Shown: in pieces, positions 45,910 through 58,929 of the stretch
How the letters are laid out: the number at the start of each line of letters is the position of its first letter
Position numbering within the stretch: position 1 is the first letter of the stretch
NCBI GenBank assembly: GCA_005406025.1
Contig: BGZK01000097.1
Coordinates: 186,001 to 250,000, forward strand
Length of the DNA stretch: 64,000 nucleotides
From: Eumeta japonica
Taxonomy: Eukaryota > Arthropoda > Insecta > Lepidoptera > Psychidae
Direction of reading: 5' to 3'
The notes under the pieces: model-generated
Told to the model about the DNA's origin: nothing
The model's database searches: none
What the model saw: the letters and a program-made list of their open reading frames with translations, nothing else
Program-made: the position numbers and the translations under genes

Positions 45910-48065
45910 TTTATATATAAAAGTCTCCTAATATATTGTGGCATCACCAAGCATCGTAATACTGTTCTATTTTTTTTAAGTTTTAACCAGAAGATCAGAG
46001 CAGAGAAAGCACCCCCTGCGACAATAGTTTTTTTCTTAATTATTTATTAAAATCAATACTTATTCCTCTTAATATCTAACGTAATAAAATACCTTGCCAC
46101 ACATGCTATTTACGAATGAAAAACAACAAAAATCCAGTTAGGCACGATTCTCGAATATCAGACGCACTAAATTACAGAAAAAAATCCCTTTAATACATAG
46201 TTGATGCCATGACAAGCCGGCCACGACTTTTGAGTTTGCCAGCACATTTGTATTTGAGCCGGCTGATGAGCCATTACGGCATGACGGCCAATGAGTTGTC
46301 TAGTATTTTAGGGCATCGCTTTGGAGCTAGTGTGAGATAATTCTAAGTTGCCAGCAGAAACTATCCTATTCGAAGTGGAATGCGAAGTGCATAATTATAT
46401 AAAAACCATTTTTTTAGAGTCGAATTTGGAGATTTTCTGAGTTCACCTTTTAAGGATTTATTTTTATGTAGCCCGCGATACCCAAATCGTTATATTGCCA
46501 TTGGTGCAACATATTCGTGCATATTATATTGAAAGCATGCATTAATAATATGGCAGTAAATATGCATATTTTTCAGGATTATAAATCGATATGGAAAAAT
46601 GGAACGGAATATTAATGCCCACAAAAATAGGCGGACATGTTATTGGCGTGTTAGGTGTGTTTGAGTGAACACGAATCGGACTTGTACAAAAATTATAAGC
46701 CAATTTTCTTGCTAAAATAAAATAATTATGCACAAAAAAAGTTTTGAAACGAACCTATAACTGCCAAATTTAATTGTCGATTCTGGTAAATTTAATGCGA
46801 AAATGATTCTATCGAATAGGAAAACATTGCACAGAACGTCTACAACGTGACCTGACCAAACAAGACAGAGTAATGACAATCGATAAACTCACTAGATGTG
46901 AATGTATGCTTATGATTATACGTATTCTGTGGAATGTATTATACTGTTATAGTGAGTTGACTTACTTTGGAAGATGTTATTTGTTGGTTAGCGATGCTCG
47001 CCCGCCTACTTTTAAATTCACATTAGATTTTAAACTTTATAAATCAAATGATCAGAAATTTAATAACTTAAATGATAACGGTATTCTTGGCGACTTATTT
47101 TTGTCATTGCTCACCCACAGATTGAAATAAACTAAAGTAATATGTGGTCCCTCTGGTGCCTTCCAAATTTCCCCTCGGTAAGTTTTACTAAGGGCTGTGC
47201 AAAACTAACGTGATACCGTTTACTTCTAATCTAGTCTGACGAAACACACCGTGACACGGTGTTCTTCTATTAACAAAAACGAAGTTGAACCGCACATCCC
47301 TATGTGTCGCTCCCCGCGTTATAAATGAAATGCGCGAGCGAGAGGGCAGACCCGACCTCGTAATGGAAAAACCGATAATGTGTTCCAACAATTGATGTGC
47401 TGGCGTTATACAAAGATGTACTATACAGTCTGAATGCGCCTTTAATTTTTTATATGTATGTAATTCTCCTTACTTGTTTCAATCTAATTCAATGGAGAAA
47501 GGCCACGATGTTTGTGAATAAGGTAGATTATGAAAAGCGCGCTCATAAATAAGGTGGATTGGATGAAGACATATTATTATATTCGTTACATGTCTGATTG
47601 TTACGATTCGAAACACAGAATAATGTCTTTATATAAAACAAACAGTAGAAAATTTAGGAGGTTCTCTGTAATTAGTTTTAATACAAAATTCGTTAATATT
47701 TATGTTACTTATCTCTACAGAGGTTTGGGAAATTTTATTGATGACCATTTTGGTTATGTGTAACACTAGCAGGTATATAGCTAATGTACTTACAGACTTG
47801 GCCAAAATCTGGTTAATTCTTTTTTTCTGTCAGAGATCAGCTCATAAAAACAAAAGCGGCGACGGGCTTTGCAGGCTTATGCAGTGGCAATATAATTTTT
47901 TTTAATTGAAATTTTTAACTTGTTATGAATGTCTGAAATTATTTGATTAATCTTATTGTGATTATTTGTGGATATGGGTATGCGAGAGTAGAGGCATATG
48001 GATGGAATAAGTATGTATGTGTGTCCATGAGGGAGTGCTATTATATTGAAATGAAATATTAACAT
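45910..48065. other. Non-coding stretch, mostly A/T-rich
   Basis: A GC-richer block at 47215-47365 contains 'CACCGTGACACGGTG', a near palindrome. No gene is supported. Confidence 0.35.
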
Positions 48066-48069
48066 GTAA

Positions 48070-48530
48070 TTTTTTTATTAATCATACCTAATGGTGACGT
48101 TTCATCCATGGTTGTAAATCGAGCTAAAAAACTAACTGTATCTTGTCGTAGCAGTTCCAAAAAGCTTGGAAAAAGTTCAGCTTGTTTTGTTTTTGTGCAT
48201 CGGCAAGCGTGCTGGGGACTAAGCGTGCGGATATTTTTCATCCCCAATCGTATACATTTTGCGTTTGGAATAGCATTGCCAAAAGTGAAATGCTACGCAC
48301 CCCTACATCTACTGATGTAGAAATCCTTATTTCTTCGGCTATAAAACGTATCGAGACATCACGATCTTCTAAAACAAATTTTTAGACTTTCTTAACATTT
48401 CTACCGTCACTACTGATGTTGGGTGACACGAGAGAGGGTCATCTTTGATGAATCTTCTTCCAAGTTGAAATTTGGCGCACCAAGAGGCAACTGTTGGTGA
48501 ATATAGTGAACTGTATATAGTGGAACATAT
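48070..48530 (-). pseudogene. Mariner transposase fragment of a second subfamily
   Basis: Reading the - strand in changing frames gives 'ATVASWCAKFQLGRR' and 'KDDPLSCHPTSV' (helix-turn-helix and linker), 'VSARWVP'-like text near 48230, and LARFTTMDE near 48110-48080, corresponding to the first catalytic aspartate region of mariner. The catalytic C-terminal part is absent. It differs in wording from the 30.1/41.4-kb pair, so it belongs to another mariner lineage. It is dead. Confidence 0.6.
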
Positions 48531-49360
48531 GTTCCCAAAGTATCGTGTAAGTCTTGATTAACTAGATCTATAGTGAAATTTTTCAGGCACAGTTACTTAA
48601 TAACCATTTTCAATAATACGCAACGACAGACTGAAAACATAAGACTTAAATTTTTAAAAAACAAGGGACATACAAATTATTTACTTTTTTAAAATCTAAC
48701 TAATATTTCAGGTTTACCACTCAGTATCTACTTTTTTTGTTCTAAAAAGTCTGTTCCTCATTTACAGTAAAAGCCCCTTCTATTCTTACATATTTATATA
48801 TTAGACTAAAGACAGCAGGCATAAAAGTGTATAGCTAAAAGCTTGATTTAAACATAAAATCACAGGTTTTATAAGTTTGTCATTATTACTGTAAGAAAAA
48901 AAAAATTTCACTCACGACGAAGCATTAGAATGTTTTACCAATCGTGTATATCAGCTACTATGTTTGTATGTATGACATTCGGTTAGAAGACTCCCTAAAG
49001 CCAACAGTACATTAATCTTCTGAATGCATTAATATTTACACGTGAAAACTCAGCGTTTTGTGATACATTGCTTTGAGGGTCGAAGGTATCGGGCCGTGTC
49101 GTATTCGTCGTTTGTCATCTAGACAGCATTACGGAGAGAAGAGCCGTGTGTGTAGCAGAACCATTGTAAAGTTGTACATTTAACGATATGTCTAGTTCTT
49201 TTTTATATTTAGATCTTAACACAAATAAAACAAAATATCCGACGAAAGCCTTTAATTTTCGATACCTACTGTATTACATACCGAGAAGTATTTTTAATAG
49301 TTTTATATCAAATGTAGACCCTCAGTATTGTGTTACGATATTCTCGTATTAACAACTGGC
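48531..49360. other. A/T-rich non-coding stretch
   Basis: No gene is supported. Confidence 0.35.
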
Positions 49361-49361
49361 A

Positions 49362-49875
49362 CATGCCCGCGGCTTCGCCAGCGATGTATAAATAATATTC
49401 CTTCATCTTGTATATAGTCCTATCACGAAATCAAGATACGAATTGCTCTTCCATTTTGGATTCTAATATCGAATCCGTTCTTGGTGTCACTTTCCATTTC
49501 TTTCGCGGTCTCGTCTTTAATTTCGAAGACTCCGGTCTTCATATCAAGATATTCGAATGTCAACTCTATTCTGGTCCTATTTTAAATTTTGATATCAGTA
49601 ACACTTCTAACTTAGATTCCCGTCACGCTCTTGATTATAATTTTAAATCCACACTAGGCACGTGATTCTAAAAATGAAGACTTTGGAACCATTCTCGAAT
49701 CAGATCACGGTCTCGACTTCCAATTTTCATGTACAAGTTCGATTTTGCTTTCAGTCGCATTTCTGATTTAGACTAAAACATAGCAAATGCTGATAATATT
49801 AAAATAAAATTTGGGGCATATTACTCTGAAATAGTGCAGCTTTCTATGAGTGAAAAAGATTTTTGAATATTTAGT
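49362..49875 (+). repeat. Modular repeat: GCCCGCGGCTTCGCC head, hexamer tract, conserved tail
   Basis: The head 'ATGCCCGCGGCTTCGCCAGC' at 49366-49385 is followed by a long degenerate tract (about 49435-49770, units such as 'TTCGCGGTCTCGTCTTTAAT' and 'CTCGACTTCCAATTTTC') and the tail 'TGCAGCTTTCTATGAGTGAA' matching 20082-20101. The 85-codon + frame in the tract is a by-product. Confidence 0.6.
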
Positions 49876-52065
49876 GGCAGAAATCTGAAGATATTGTCAA
49901 GTATTGCTTGAAAAGCTTCTTGTTCGTCCGTACAACATATAGTTAGTTTCAAAATAGTCGAGTAAATAGTCTACGCACGTAAAAAAAACCGGATATAATA
50001 TATACATAGCTGTTTCGAATTTCCATAAAACAATCCCTTTTTTGTAGCTTCTTAGATCTACTTTTGTAAAAAAAATGTTTATAATAAGTAGGTAAAATAT
50101 AAATTTTACTTTCAGTAGCTTCAGTAGTTTCATTTTATTGTCAAAAAATTTCAACTTTTATTTCATTTCTTTTAGGGTAACTTTTAAGAACGATGTATGC
50201 CATTATTTTTTATTAGTAATGATTAGCCCAAGTATAAACTTTCACAAATTTCAATTGTTTCGGTCTTCCATACATTTCATCCTAAATTTTATGCCTTTGT
50301 GGTTAATTGAAAAAATAATATATTTGTATTTTTTTATTTCTGTAAGTAACTGAGTGTGACATCTATAGCTTTATTGGTTGCATTTTCTTTTTTATTTCAA
50401 CATTTTTAACCCCTAAAAGGTTGAATTTCTAAGAATCTTCTCTTAGTGCTTGATTACATTATAACAGGAATCTCTCTAAAAATTTCAAGTCTTTAGACCC
50501 AATAGTTTGCGCTGTGCGTCATCATCAGTCATCAGTCAGACATCGGTCAGTCAGTTTACTCTTCTATATACAAAGGTTACATTTCTAATGTCCTAATCCG
50601 CATCGTTTTACTTATATATTGAATATATAATCAACTTTTACTTTTACTATTGGTTCTAGAGAAAAACGGACTACAGGCTATGAGACTATCAACACTGTTG
50701 TATAGAGCTTGCAAATAGTTTTATTGGCCTATGTAATTTCATGCTCTGACTGACGTGTTTAAGAGTTTCATTATTATTCCATGTTTGGATCGTGTTTTGC
50801 TAAATAAAAAATTAAGTTCAGCAGTATATACATTCTAGCTATTAAGTCAACGATATAATTAATATGAGAGGTTTTTGACTATAAAAGTTTAATATGAGTG
50901 TAAAACCACAAATCATGGCTTTGCAAAATATAACTTGTTACACTTTTTTATATAAACAAAACAGCTTTTGGTAAACTGAACACAATCAGTAACGTTGAAA
51001 CGAGTTTCTAAACTAAATATGCGAATAAACTCAACGTAGGGATACAATTTAAGTGAATATGTTTACGGAAATAGAGCGATGTAAGTTTTAGAACGGCCGT
51101 CCGATGGTTGGATACTGAGCCCTTTGCCTCGGTTTTACATGACGACGATCAGCCATTGCTCAAAACTGATAGTATTGGGCACAGTTAAAGAGTTTCGGGA
51201 AATAGATTGTAGCTGGAAAGCACTGGATGGACGGACGGATGGACGGTACTAGAACTCCTAGGATTTTAATGAAGCGCGTAGAAGTGTGTGGCTTCTCAGA
51301 GAGCGTTCCGTTGATCAATTTAAGACTGTATTTACTACTTAGTTAGGTTTTTATTTAGATAGGCAAATTTTAAACGAATTGAAAGAAAGATTGAAATAAA
51401 AGAGATACGAAGGTGAGTCGTGTAATAGCTTAAGAATACCTGTGAGGAAGATAGTAAAACATCAAGTTATGTAAGAGTGAGAAAGACTTCTTCAAATTAA
51501 CGAGATAAGTTTGGGCGAAGAATTAAATTATTATTGAAACTGAATTATTTAAATTCATAAAAATGCAAAAACCATTACAGTTATTAATCGTTTATATCAG
51601 TGTGATCAAATATCAAAGAATGGTTTTTAAGATGTAAATGGTCCTGGATTGAAACCAATACATTTCGTATGACTACTTAAATTCATATTATTAGTGTAGT
51701 TGTATAATTATGTAATGTATAAATATTTTACACAATTAATTACACTATACAAATATTTAATGAAGCGGCAAAGCGGTACAATTTATTTTTTATTATTCTT
51801 TAATTAATAAACCTTCATTAAATTTCATTCATATATTATTCACTATACTGTATATTAAATAAAAATTATATCGTCAAACGATCTTGTTTTACAACTTAAT
51901 ACAAATTGTTTGGTTAATAAAACTAAAAAAAAAAGCTGGAACTTTGGTGATCTGGCTAAATTTTCAATCGATCTCTGACATCTCTCTCTCTCGTAATTCA
52001 GATAGCGCCAATCTCGACTTTTTCAATTACAAAACTCTTTATTCTGTTTTTTTATTGATTTATTT
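49876..52065. other. A/T-rich non-coding stretch
   Basis: A slightly GC-richer segment at 51090-51310 includes a 'GGATGGACGGACGGATGGACGG' micro-repeat (51225-51246). No gene is supported. Confidence 0.35.
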
Positions 52066-52068
52066 TTA

Positions 52069-52595
52069 CTTTTGACGTGACAACGTCTTATAAATTGGTT
52101 TGCCGGGTGACACTTCAAGAAACTGCGTTACGCTCCGCTCACGTTATGCGCTCACGTTATGCGCTCACAATGAGAGCGAGTGAGAGGCACGCGTCCCTTC
52201 CACTCGGGCATGATAAGCCCGCCTAAGAGCGAGAGACAGACATAAAAGTGAAAGCACGTCCCTTCCACTCAGATAGGAACAAGTTAAGTTGTAGTAAACG
52301 CTGTTTTATTGTACGCAAATGTATTGCAAGTTATTGTATGTATATTTGTATATAAATACGTATGTATGTGTAAAGGTAAAAATAAAATTTTGTTAATATG
52401 AAATTCAGTGCGAGATTCTTTGTATAAATTAATGTTTTAAATATAATTCTTTGTATAAATAAATGTTTTAAATTGTTACTATTATTTCATCCTTCTTCCT
52501 ACTATACGAATGAATATTCACATTAAAATGATTTTACCACTCAAAGTCGTTGTCACGTAAAACTTTCGCCCGTATACCGACTTTACAGGCAACCA
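52069..52595 (+). mobile_element. Unclassified non-autonomous element, copy C
   Basis: It begins 'TTTTGACGTGACAACGTC' and ends 'CTTTACAGGCAACCA', like copies A and B. The 52316-52595 part is nearly identical to 44355-44638, but 52100-52315 is diverged and contains a small tandem 'CGCTCACGTTATG'. It is a recombinant or subfamily variant. No coding frame. Confidence 0.7.
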
Positions 52596-53060
52596 ATTTT
52601 TTCAATAGGAATTTATAAAATATCCACTTTCGAGATTGTCAGAGTCAACAAGATAATCTACATTCAAAATTTCATCATTCTGTACCTACTTAAAAGCTGT
52701 ATGTTATAAAATAAATCACTTCTTTTGTTGAGCCTTACACAGTTTCGTCATTGTTTTGTACGTTCAATCACTTTCATACGACAGAAACATTTTTAAAATG
52801 AGAATGATTATTTCTACACAAAATATAATCATAAGACCCATAAAAAGGCAATTCCACAAACTGCGCTAAAATAAACGATTCGCGTTTTTCGCACTAGACC
52901 TTGGAGTCTAGAGCGAAAAAGCGAAGGCTAGAAAGTCCCGTCCGCTCGCCCATGCCATCCCGCACTTTCGCTCGCACTGTTTTTCACGAATGGTTTTATG
53001 AACGGAACCAATTTTGTTGAGGCATAATTTAACCGATAAGAAAAAAAAAATGGCAAATAC

Positions 53061-53195
53061 TTCTTGCGTTCCAATATCGGCAAATATCTTAGGCGTGTCT
53101 TGTGACATTGACGTCATAAATATACTGTTTTCATGTGCATTTTCGAAGGCCGAAAACAATATAAATAAAAAGGAGACAAGAAGTATATTCACCAT
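53061..53195 (-). CDS. Candidate first coding exon with signal peptide, unrecognised protein
   Basis: An ATG at 53195-53193 opens 45 codons that end at a GTATTT donor (53060-53055) in phase 0. The translation starts MVNILLVSFLFILFSAFENA, a good secretory signal peptide with a plausible cleavage after ENA, and continues SIFMTSMSQDTPKIFADIG. A TATA-like 'AAATATAAATC' lies roughly 55-65 bases upstream on the - strand, and a 10-bp hairpin (TAACAAGAAA / TTTCTTGTTA) sits between. The frame stays open beyond the donor with lower-quality residues, so an unspliced product is also possible. Joined with 32033-31904 and 27924-27731 it gives a 152-residue protein. Introns would be about 21 and 4 kb, long but usual for large insect genes. 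No family recognised; inference. Confidence 0.35.
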
Positions 53196-53539
53196 TTCAT
53201 ATGGTTCACCAATGTAACAAGAAACTTTTTTCTTGTTATATTCACGATTTATATTTAGTAGTAGTGTTCCTAGTGTTAAAAATCGAACTGCTCGTCTAGC
53301 TAGAATTGAAACACTCTCGAACAATGCGTATGATAGAGTGTTTCACATTACTCATATAAATGTAACAAATTTATATACGTTCGCTTGCGATTCCCGTTCT
53401 AATCTGCACTGTGGCTTTCATTCCGACGATGTTTATTTCGCGTTTCAGAATAGTGTAAACAAAATACAAATCAAGGTACGATATAGTTAAGAAAGTAAAT
53501 AACGATTGTTTTAAAAGGAAAGTATGTTTTGAATGCGGA

Positions 53540-53650
53540 CGAACGGTGGTTTAGTAGTTATGTTGAGTTGTCTACGCATTAAAGGCATTAGGTTTAAGTT
53601 CTGACTCATGCGAATTGGGAAATTATTTAGAAACTTAAATGAAACTAATC
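53540..53650 (+). repeat. tRNA-like SINE head, degraded
   Basis: 'GGTGGTTTAGTAGTTATG' (A-box-like) and 'GGTTTAAGTTCTGACTC' (B-box-like) lie about 45 bases apart. This is a SINE relic, not a tRNA. Confidence 0.4.
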
Positions 53651-53839
53651 TACCTTCGTGCTTCGAAGAATACGTTAAGTCATCGGCTCGGATGTTGTTA
53701 CACTCTTAGTGACCGAAGTCGCAGAAAATTTAGGAAATCCTGATACACAGAATGAAGAGCATGTAAAGGAAAAAAAGTACAATGTAGCTAAAATAATAAC
53801 ATAATAGCTAAGATGACATAATATTAATATCAATAATAT

Positions 53840-56800
53840 AAAATCACGCCTATTTCCCAAAAGGGTAGGCGGAGACTGTAAATTTCCATATGGTACGATC
53901 TTTGCATATCTCTCTCGCCTGACTAACATCCATCAATTTTTTCATTTAAGCTTGTTGGTTTAGGGTGCCTTAAATTTGGCCTTTTCTTAATATACCACCA
54001 ATATGATCTGCATAGATTTTTTTAGGGCGACCCTTGCCGACCTTTCAAAACATTCGCTTTATACATTTTTTTTGTCAGTCTACTTTCATTCATCCTTTTC
54101 AAATGGCCAAATCACCGCAACATACCTCTTTCTATTCTAGTCACTACATCTTCCTCCAAACGCACCTCTCTCTAACGCTGTTTCTACATCTATCCTTCCG
54201 ATATTCTTCACGCATACGACGCAGCGATTGCATCTCCACTGCATTGAACCTACTTTCATTTTTCTTCTACCATACCATATCCAGCTTTCACTACCACATA
54301 TAAGCGTAACGATTAGGACCTCATTATGGATAGTCAAATGCGCTTGTTATGAGACGTTTTAACTATTAATAATCGCGAGCAAGCTTCCATTCACTTTATT
54401 TCCCGCATTCACTCTCTTTTCGATATTTGTATCATGTTTCCCATCATTTGTAAACTGACTGCCCAAGTATACACACTCTTTCACATGTTCGACTTTCTCA
54501 CCTTCTACAAATATATCATATTCAGTTATACTTTTGCCCTGTTCAAACACCATCAGCATAGTCTTACCGATATATGATTTCATATCCCTTTTCGTAACAA
54601 AATTATTCATTTTATTTACCATCTATTGCAGACCGGACACCGACGGCGCAAGGGTTATATGGTCGTCGGCGTACAGTAGTTATTTGAAAGACAGCTCGTC
54701 TGTCCTTAGTCCACACTCATATTCTCTCAAATCATACAGACAGCTATTAATTAATAGGTAGAATAGCCACGGTGAAGCTATACATTCTTGTCTGACAACC
54801 CTGCGGATCTTAAACCAGTCAGTGTATGCCCTATTTATTCTGACGCAAGCACTGGAGCCCCTGTATAGGGATGGTAGTGCCTGTATCAATCCGCTACTCA
54901 CACCATGCACGAATAAGATTCTCCTCAGACCATTTTTTTTTCATTCCATTATAAGCTTTTTCCAGATCTATGAATATACAGAAAATCTTTTGGCCGCTGG
55001 CAAAAAAATTTTCTGCAATGTTTCGCAGAGAAAGAATATGGTCCGTACACCCGATCTCTTTAAAAAATCCCGCTTGTACGTCCCAAAGCTTGTTTTCAGT
55101 CTTATTATCAACTCTTTCAATAATTATTTTCGCATACAGTTTTGCAACGACGCCCTGGAGGCTTATAGAACGGTAATTTGTGCAAACCTACCGTGAGACT
55201 TTCCCTTTATAGAGTGATACAATGACTGCTTCATGCTAGTAGGAACCCTATGGCTTTGTCAGCATTTGTTAGAGCTAGTACCGCAGGCTTGCCACTATAC
55301 CACAACCACCCTTCAGCATTTCGGACGAAATTCTATCATATCCGGTAGCTTTTCCAACATTCATACGTTTTAGTGTTTTCATAATTTTATCCACCGTAAT
55401 TTCACATTAATTTCCATCATCAATCATGTACTCAGTTGCAGTAACATCGCCATCTGCAACTGTATCCTAACATGCAAAAACACTTTCGACATAATTCTTC
55501 CAGCGCTATTTCACATTATTTTCCTTATTCAGAAAAGGGTATATCATCGTCTTTAATTACATGTATACATGATGTCAAGGAATTATTCCGGGTCTTTTTC
55601 ACCATATGCCAAAAAAGTTTTTTGTTATCATGCGAGAATCTTCTATCATAGCGTTTTTTTTTTATTTCATTCTTTCTCCTTTTCATAATTCTCTAGCTTA
55701 CAGTTTTGCGCCTTATACGTACTTTCAGCATCTTTTGGCTTGTCTTTCAAGATATCTTTTTTTTGCTCTCTGTGGTTGGCCTTTGCAGACAGTAAATCCA
55801 GCCAAGCTTTCTTCTTTTCACCGAATACTTTTCTCAATTCGAAATTCCACCATTCATTACCTTCCTCACTAACATTTATTCTCTTATTTACTCCACATAC
55901 CTTTTTTTGTTTCGTCTACTAGTACAGACTTCGTCACCTTCCATAATTCTTCAAGTTCTAAACTTTCATAGTGTTAGATTTCACTCAAATTATCTTTTAA
56001 TAGCTCTACATATTCATCTCTTACATTTTGGTCCTGAAGCTTACCAACTTTTATTCGTTGTAGCTCCGTAGTGACCATTTTCGCATGGTGTTGCCAACGC
56101 TGGTATAAAGCCTAATACAGGTACAGTTGGTACGGACCACCTCTGAGTGTACCAACGTAGCCATATAAAATATCAACGGTCTGGTATCAATGTTGACGCC
56201 ACGGTACACTCTCGTATCCACAACTTTTCTTCGCAACCAAACATCCACAATTATAAAGTATATAAAGCTTTTGACTTCTTCTCTTCGTCAAATAAATGAG
56301 TGTATATTTTTATGGTCAAACACAGTGTTTGATACACACAGGTTAAACTCTTGACACAGTAGGAAAAGGCAATCACCATTCTCATTCAATCTTTCATCTC
56401 CAAATTTATTTAAGACTTTCTCTTTTTCGTTGGGTGGGTGTATAACGGGATGAATATCCCGTTGTACATCCACCCAATCATTAAATCACCTAATGTTACT
56501 ATCTTTTCATTTCTGCCACATTTTATTAATATGTCCCTCACATCAGTCCAAAACTCTTCCCTACCGTATCAAAGGATCCGAGTTTAATGGATCCACCATT
56601 AGCTTTCCTTTTAATCTCATTCACGCATATAATATCCAGTCGCCAATTTTTCATCAGTTCGCAGACATCATCGAATTTTATCATCCATACCTCTACACAC
56701 ATTCAAGAGACCGACTTTTCCAGTCCTCGTTTCACCCCAAGGTATCATATCACGCGAACCACGTCACCGCAATCGAGCCTAGAACTCCCGATTCACACGT

Positions 56801-57210
56801 ACGGAAATTTGTCCCCCCAGATACGATGGGACTGCCAGGACTAGCCCGGGTAGGGATTGTCTAGCAATACCAGTACCCTCCTGGGATAGTCCTTTTTTTG
56901 ACTTCCGCGAACACAAAATTTGATGATTTTTTAGGGAGTAGGAGGAATAGGGAATAGAAAGGATGGGAGTTCAAAGGGATATTGAGATTTTGGTGTGGGA
57001 AGGGTGGGGTTGAAGGATATTACCAACCCTGGAAGGAGTAGTGACTGAGACAGCAGCAGCTCGAGAACTCCGGGTGCGCGTGTCCGTGTGCCCCTGTGCA
57101 AAGCCGGACAGGCTTTGTTGACAGACAGACACACCCTCAGAAGTAATGATATTATGGTGAGATCACAATATAAGTAAGATTTGCATATAATTTTCATCCA
57201 GAAAAACAAG
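53840..57210 (-). pseudogene. Degenerate long non-LTR retrotransposon (EN-RT)
   Basis: On the - strand the parts come in the order expected of a LINE. A 5' region lies at about 57210-56880. Endonuclease pieces follow: VIPWGETRTGKVGLLNV near 56770-56700, LGDLNDWVDVQRD-like text near 56480-56440, NENGDCLFLLCQEFNLCVSN near 56380, and VYRGVNIDT near 56200. A linker (WWNFELRKVFGEKKKAWLDL near 55850-55790) precedes a reverse transcriptase with 'IRRVVRQECIASPWLFYLL' near 54810-54750 and the catalytic YADD at 54673-54662. The C-terminal region reads FVEGEKVEHVKECVYLGSQF (about 54525-54465) and LICGSESWIWYG near 54300. The 3' UTR ends near 53840. Stops and frameshifts are frequent, so the element is dead. 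Several 5'-truncated relatives lie at 378-622, 41134-41200 and 45750-45906. Confidence 0.85.
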
Positions 57211-57925
57211 CCTTAGTGATAATAGCGTAAGAGGAACGGGTCGTTCCAGATATTAACTAACAACATTAGTTAATTGTACCTCTGGTGGGTAAGGCCGACT
57301 GGTTTAAAGACTCAGGTGTTTCGCCAAGAGATTTCCTTCTTTTAATGCGTTTCAGCTCCTTGATTGACAGCACTTCAGCGCTTTTACTTTTACCCGGCGG
57401 TTCGTCCATCTAATAGTACGGATTGTAGGCAAGGGGCATCCGAGAATGTATAGCCAAGAAGTTATTGTCTGACTAACGTGTTCACTTTTTTTGGATCTCG
57501 AAATTATGACTCAATTTTTCGTTATCTTAGTTCTGCTTTTTATCTCCCGTCATTATTTTGAAATACCACCGATAAGATCAAATGTCAAAAATGAAAATAT
57601 TCAGGTTTTTTACGAAAGTTTGGATTCCTCACAAAGGAAGGAAAGTTGGTAGGTGGTTATGAGAGATGTGGAAGGTGAGCAAGAAATAAATAATAATTAG
57701 AAACAAATGTAATAAATAAACAAAGCATGCCAACTATGTACAACGATACAATGTATAAAATGTAAGTCGTATAAGTGAAATGGCCATTAAGAAAAAGAGC
57801 TGTGACAAACAATCAAACAGACAGACAATCGAGAATTAATAAAAATCTACCGCTACCCTTTGAGACGAGATAAACACAAGTATGTAATACACAGCGTACA
57901 ACAGGTTGTTCAGACAAATCGTCTC
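57211..57925. other. Non-coding stretch
   Basis: It may include more of the LINE 5' end up to about 57420. No gene is recognised. Confidence 0.3.
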
Positions 57926-57929
57926 ATCG

Positions 57930-58110
57930 CGTCGTCGGCGCCCACACCCCCGCCTCTTGTCCTCGGGGGAGGAAAACTGCGCGGAAGGTTTTTTGAGGGC
58001 CTTTTTTCATTGTCAATTACGGGCCCCCGCCGGCGAGGCGTAATTGGCAGGTTGACGCAGTGCTAAGCGGATTGTCCGCGACGTGAGTAGTTTACGTCCC
58101 GGCATCCCGG
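57930..58110. other. CpG-rich patch, candidate conserved element
   Basis: The core 'TCAATTACGGGCCCCCGCCG' followed by 'GCGAGGCGTAATTGGCAGG' contains an imperfect inverted AATTAC / GTAATT pair. Composition and CpG density stand out from the neighbourhood. No coding evidence. Confidence 0.35.
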
Positions 58111-58218
58111 GCTTGTCTCTTCAGTGCTCAAACGTTTAGAATTTTTTTCCTGGCCTTTATTTGGATTTCTTCGTTAAGGGTAGAATATTATAGTATGGGT
58201 TTTGTGACAATATACTTT

Positions 58219-58420
58219 ACTAGCTTCTGCCTGCGGTTCCACCCGCTTAGACATGGAATAGTGAAAAATTTTTTTTGGATAGGATTTTCCCTGTCCTTTA
58301 TGAGCGTCTGTGATACGAAAAAAAGGTAACTATGCCGAATTTCAAGTCAATTAGATCTATAGTTTTGGAGATCTCGCGATAAGTCAGTCAGTCAATGATA
58401 TTTTGCTTAAATATGTAGAT
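58219..58420 (+). repeat. Interspersed repeat with 'CTGCGGTTCCACCCGC' head
   Basis: 'ACTAGCTTCTGCCTGCGG', 'AACTATGCCGAATTTCAA' and 'AAGTCAGTCAGTCAATGATA' are colinear with 4812-5010. Short retroposed repeat in + orientation. Confidence 0.6.
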
Positions 58421-58429
58421 TAGATGCAG

Positions 58430-58925
58430 CCTTTAGAATTGTTATTGTTCGAACATTTAAATCATACACATAAATTTAAAATGTATAGAATAAAAAAAAA
58501 GTTGAATGAGGAGAGAAATGATAATATAAAGGTGAACGTTGATTTGATGTGTAAAGGTTTTTTATGAAAAGCCAATAGTAGCAATTTATCGAATGATTGT
58601 GTCTATTAATAAAATCAGCTAAAAGGTCCCAACAGCCAGAGCTGAGCGCAATATATATTTTCAATTGACAGTATAGTCTGTCCATTTGTCAGTCTGTTGT
58701 CGTTATCAAATAAACGTTCTGTAAATATTGTGTGAAACGGCAATTCTTTTTTCCGTCTTTCTTACGTTTTTGCGTTTGATTGAATCCACGGATTCACGTC
58801 AAATTTGATAAATGGGTTAAATAAAAAAATCCTCTACGGAACTCCAAAAGTGTAACACAACTGAATTTTACCAAATTCACATTCATGTTCGAAATAACCC
58901 TGCGGGCTCTAGTTTGATGATAAAC
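58430..58925. other. A/T-rich non-coding stretch
   Basis: Nothing recognisable. Confidence 0.35.
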
Positions 58926-58929
58926 GAAT

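Noticed and set aside
54034..56864. Numerous + strand frames rich in Ser, Phe and His
   Set aside because: Antisense of the non-LTR retrotransposon, whose motifs read on the - strand.
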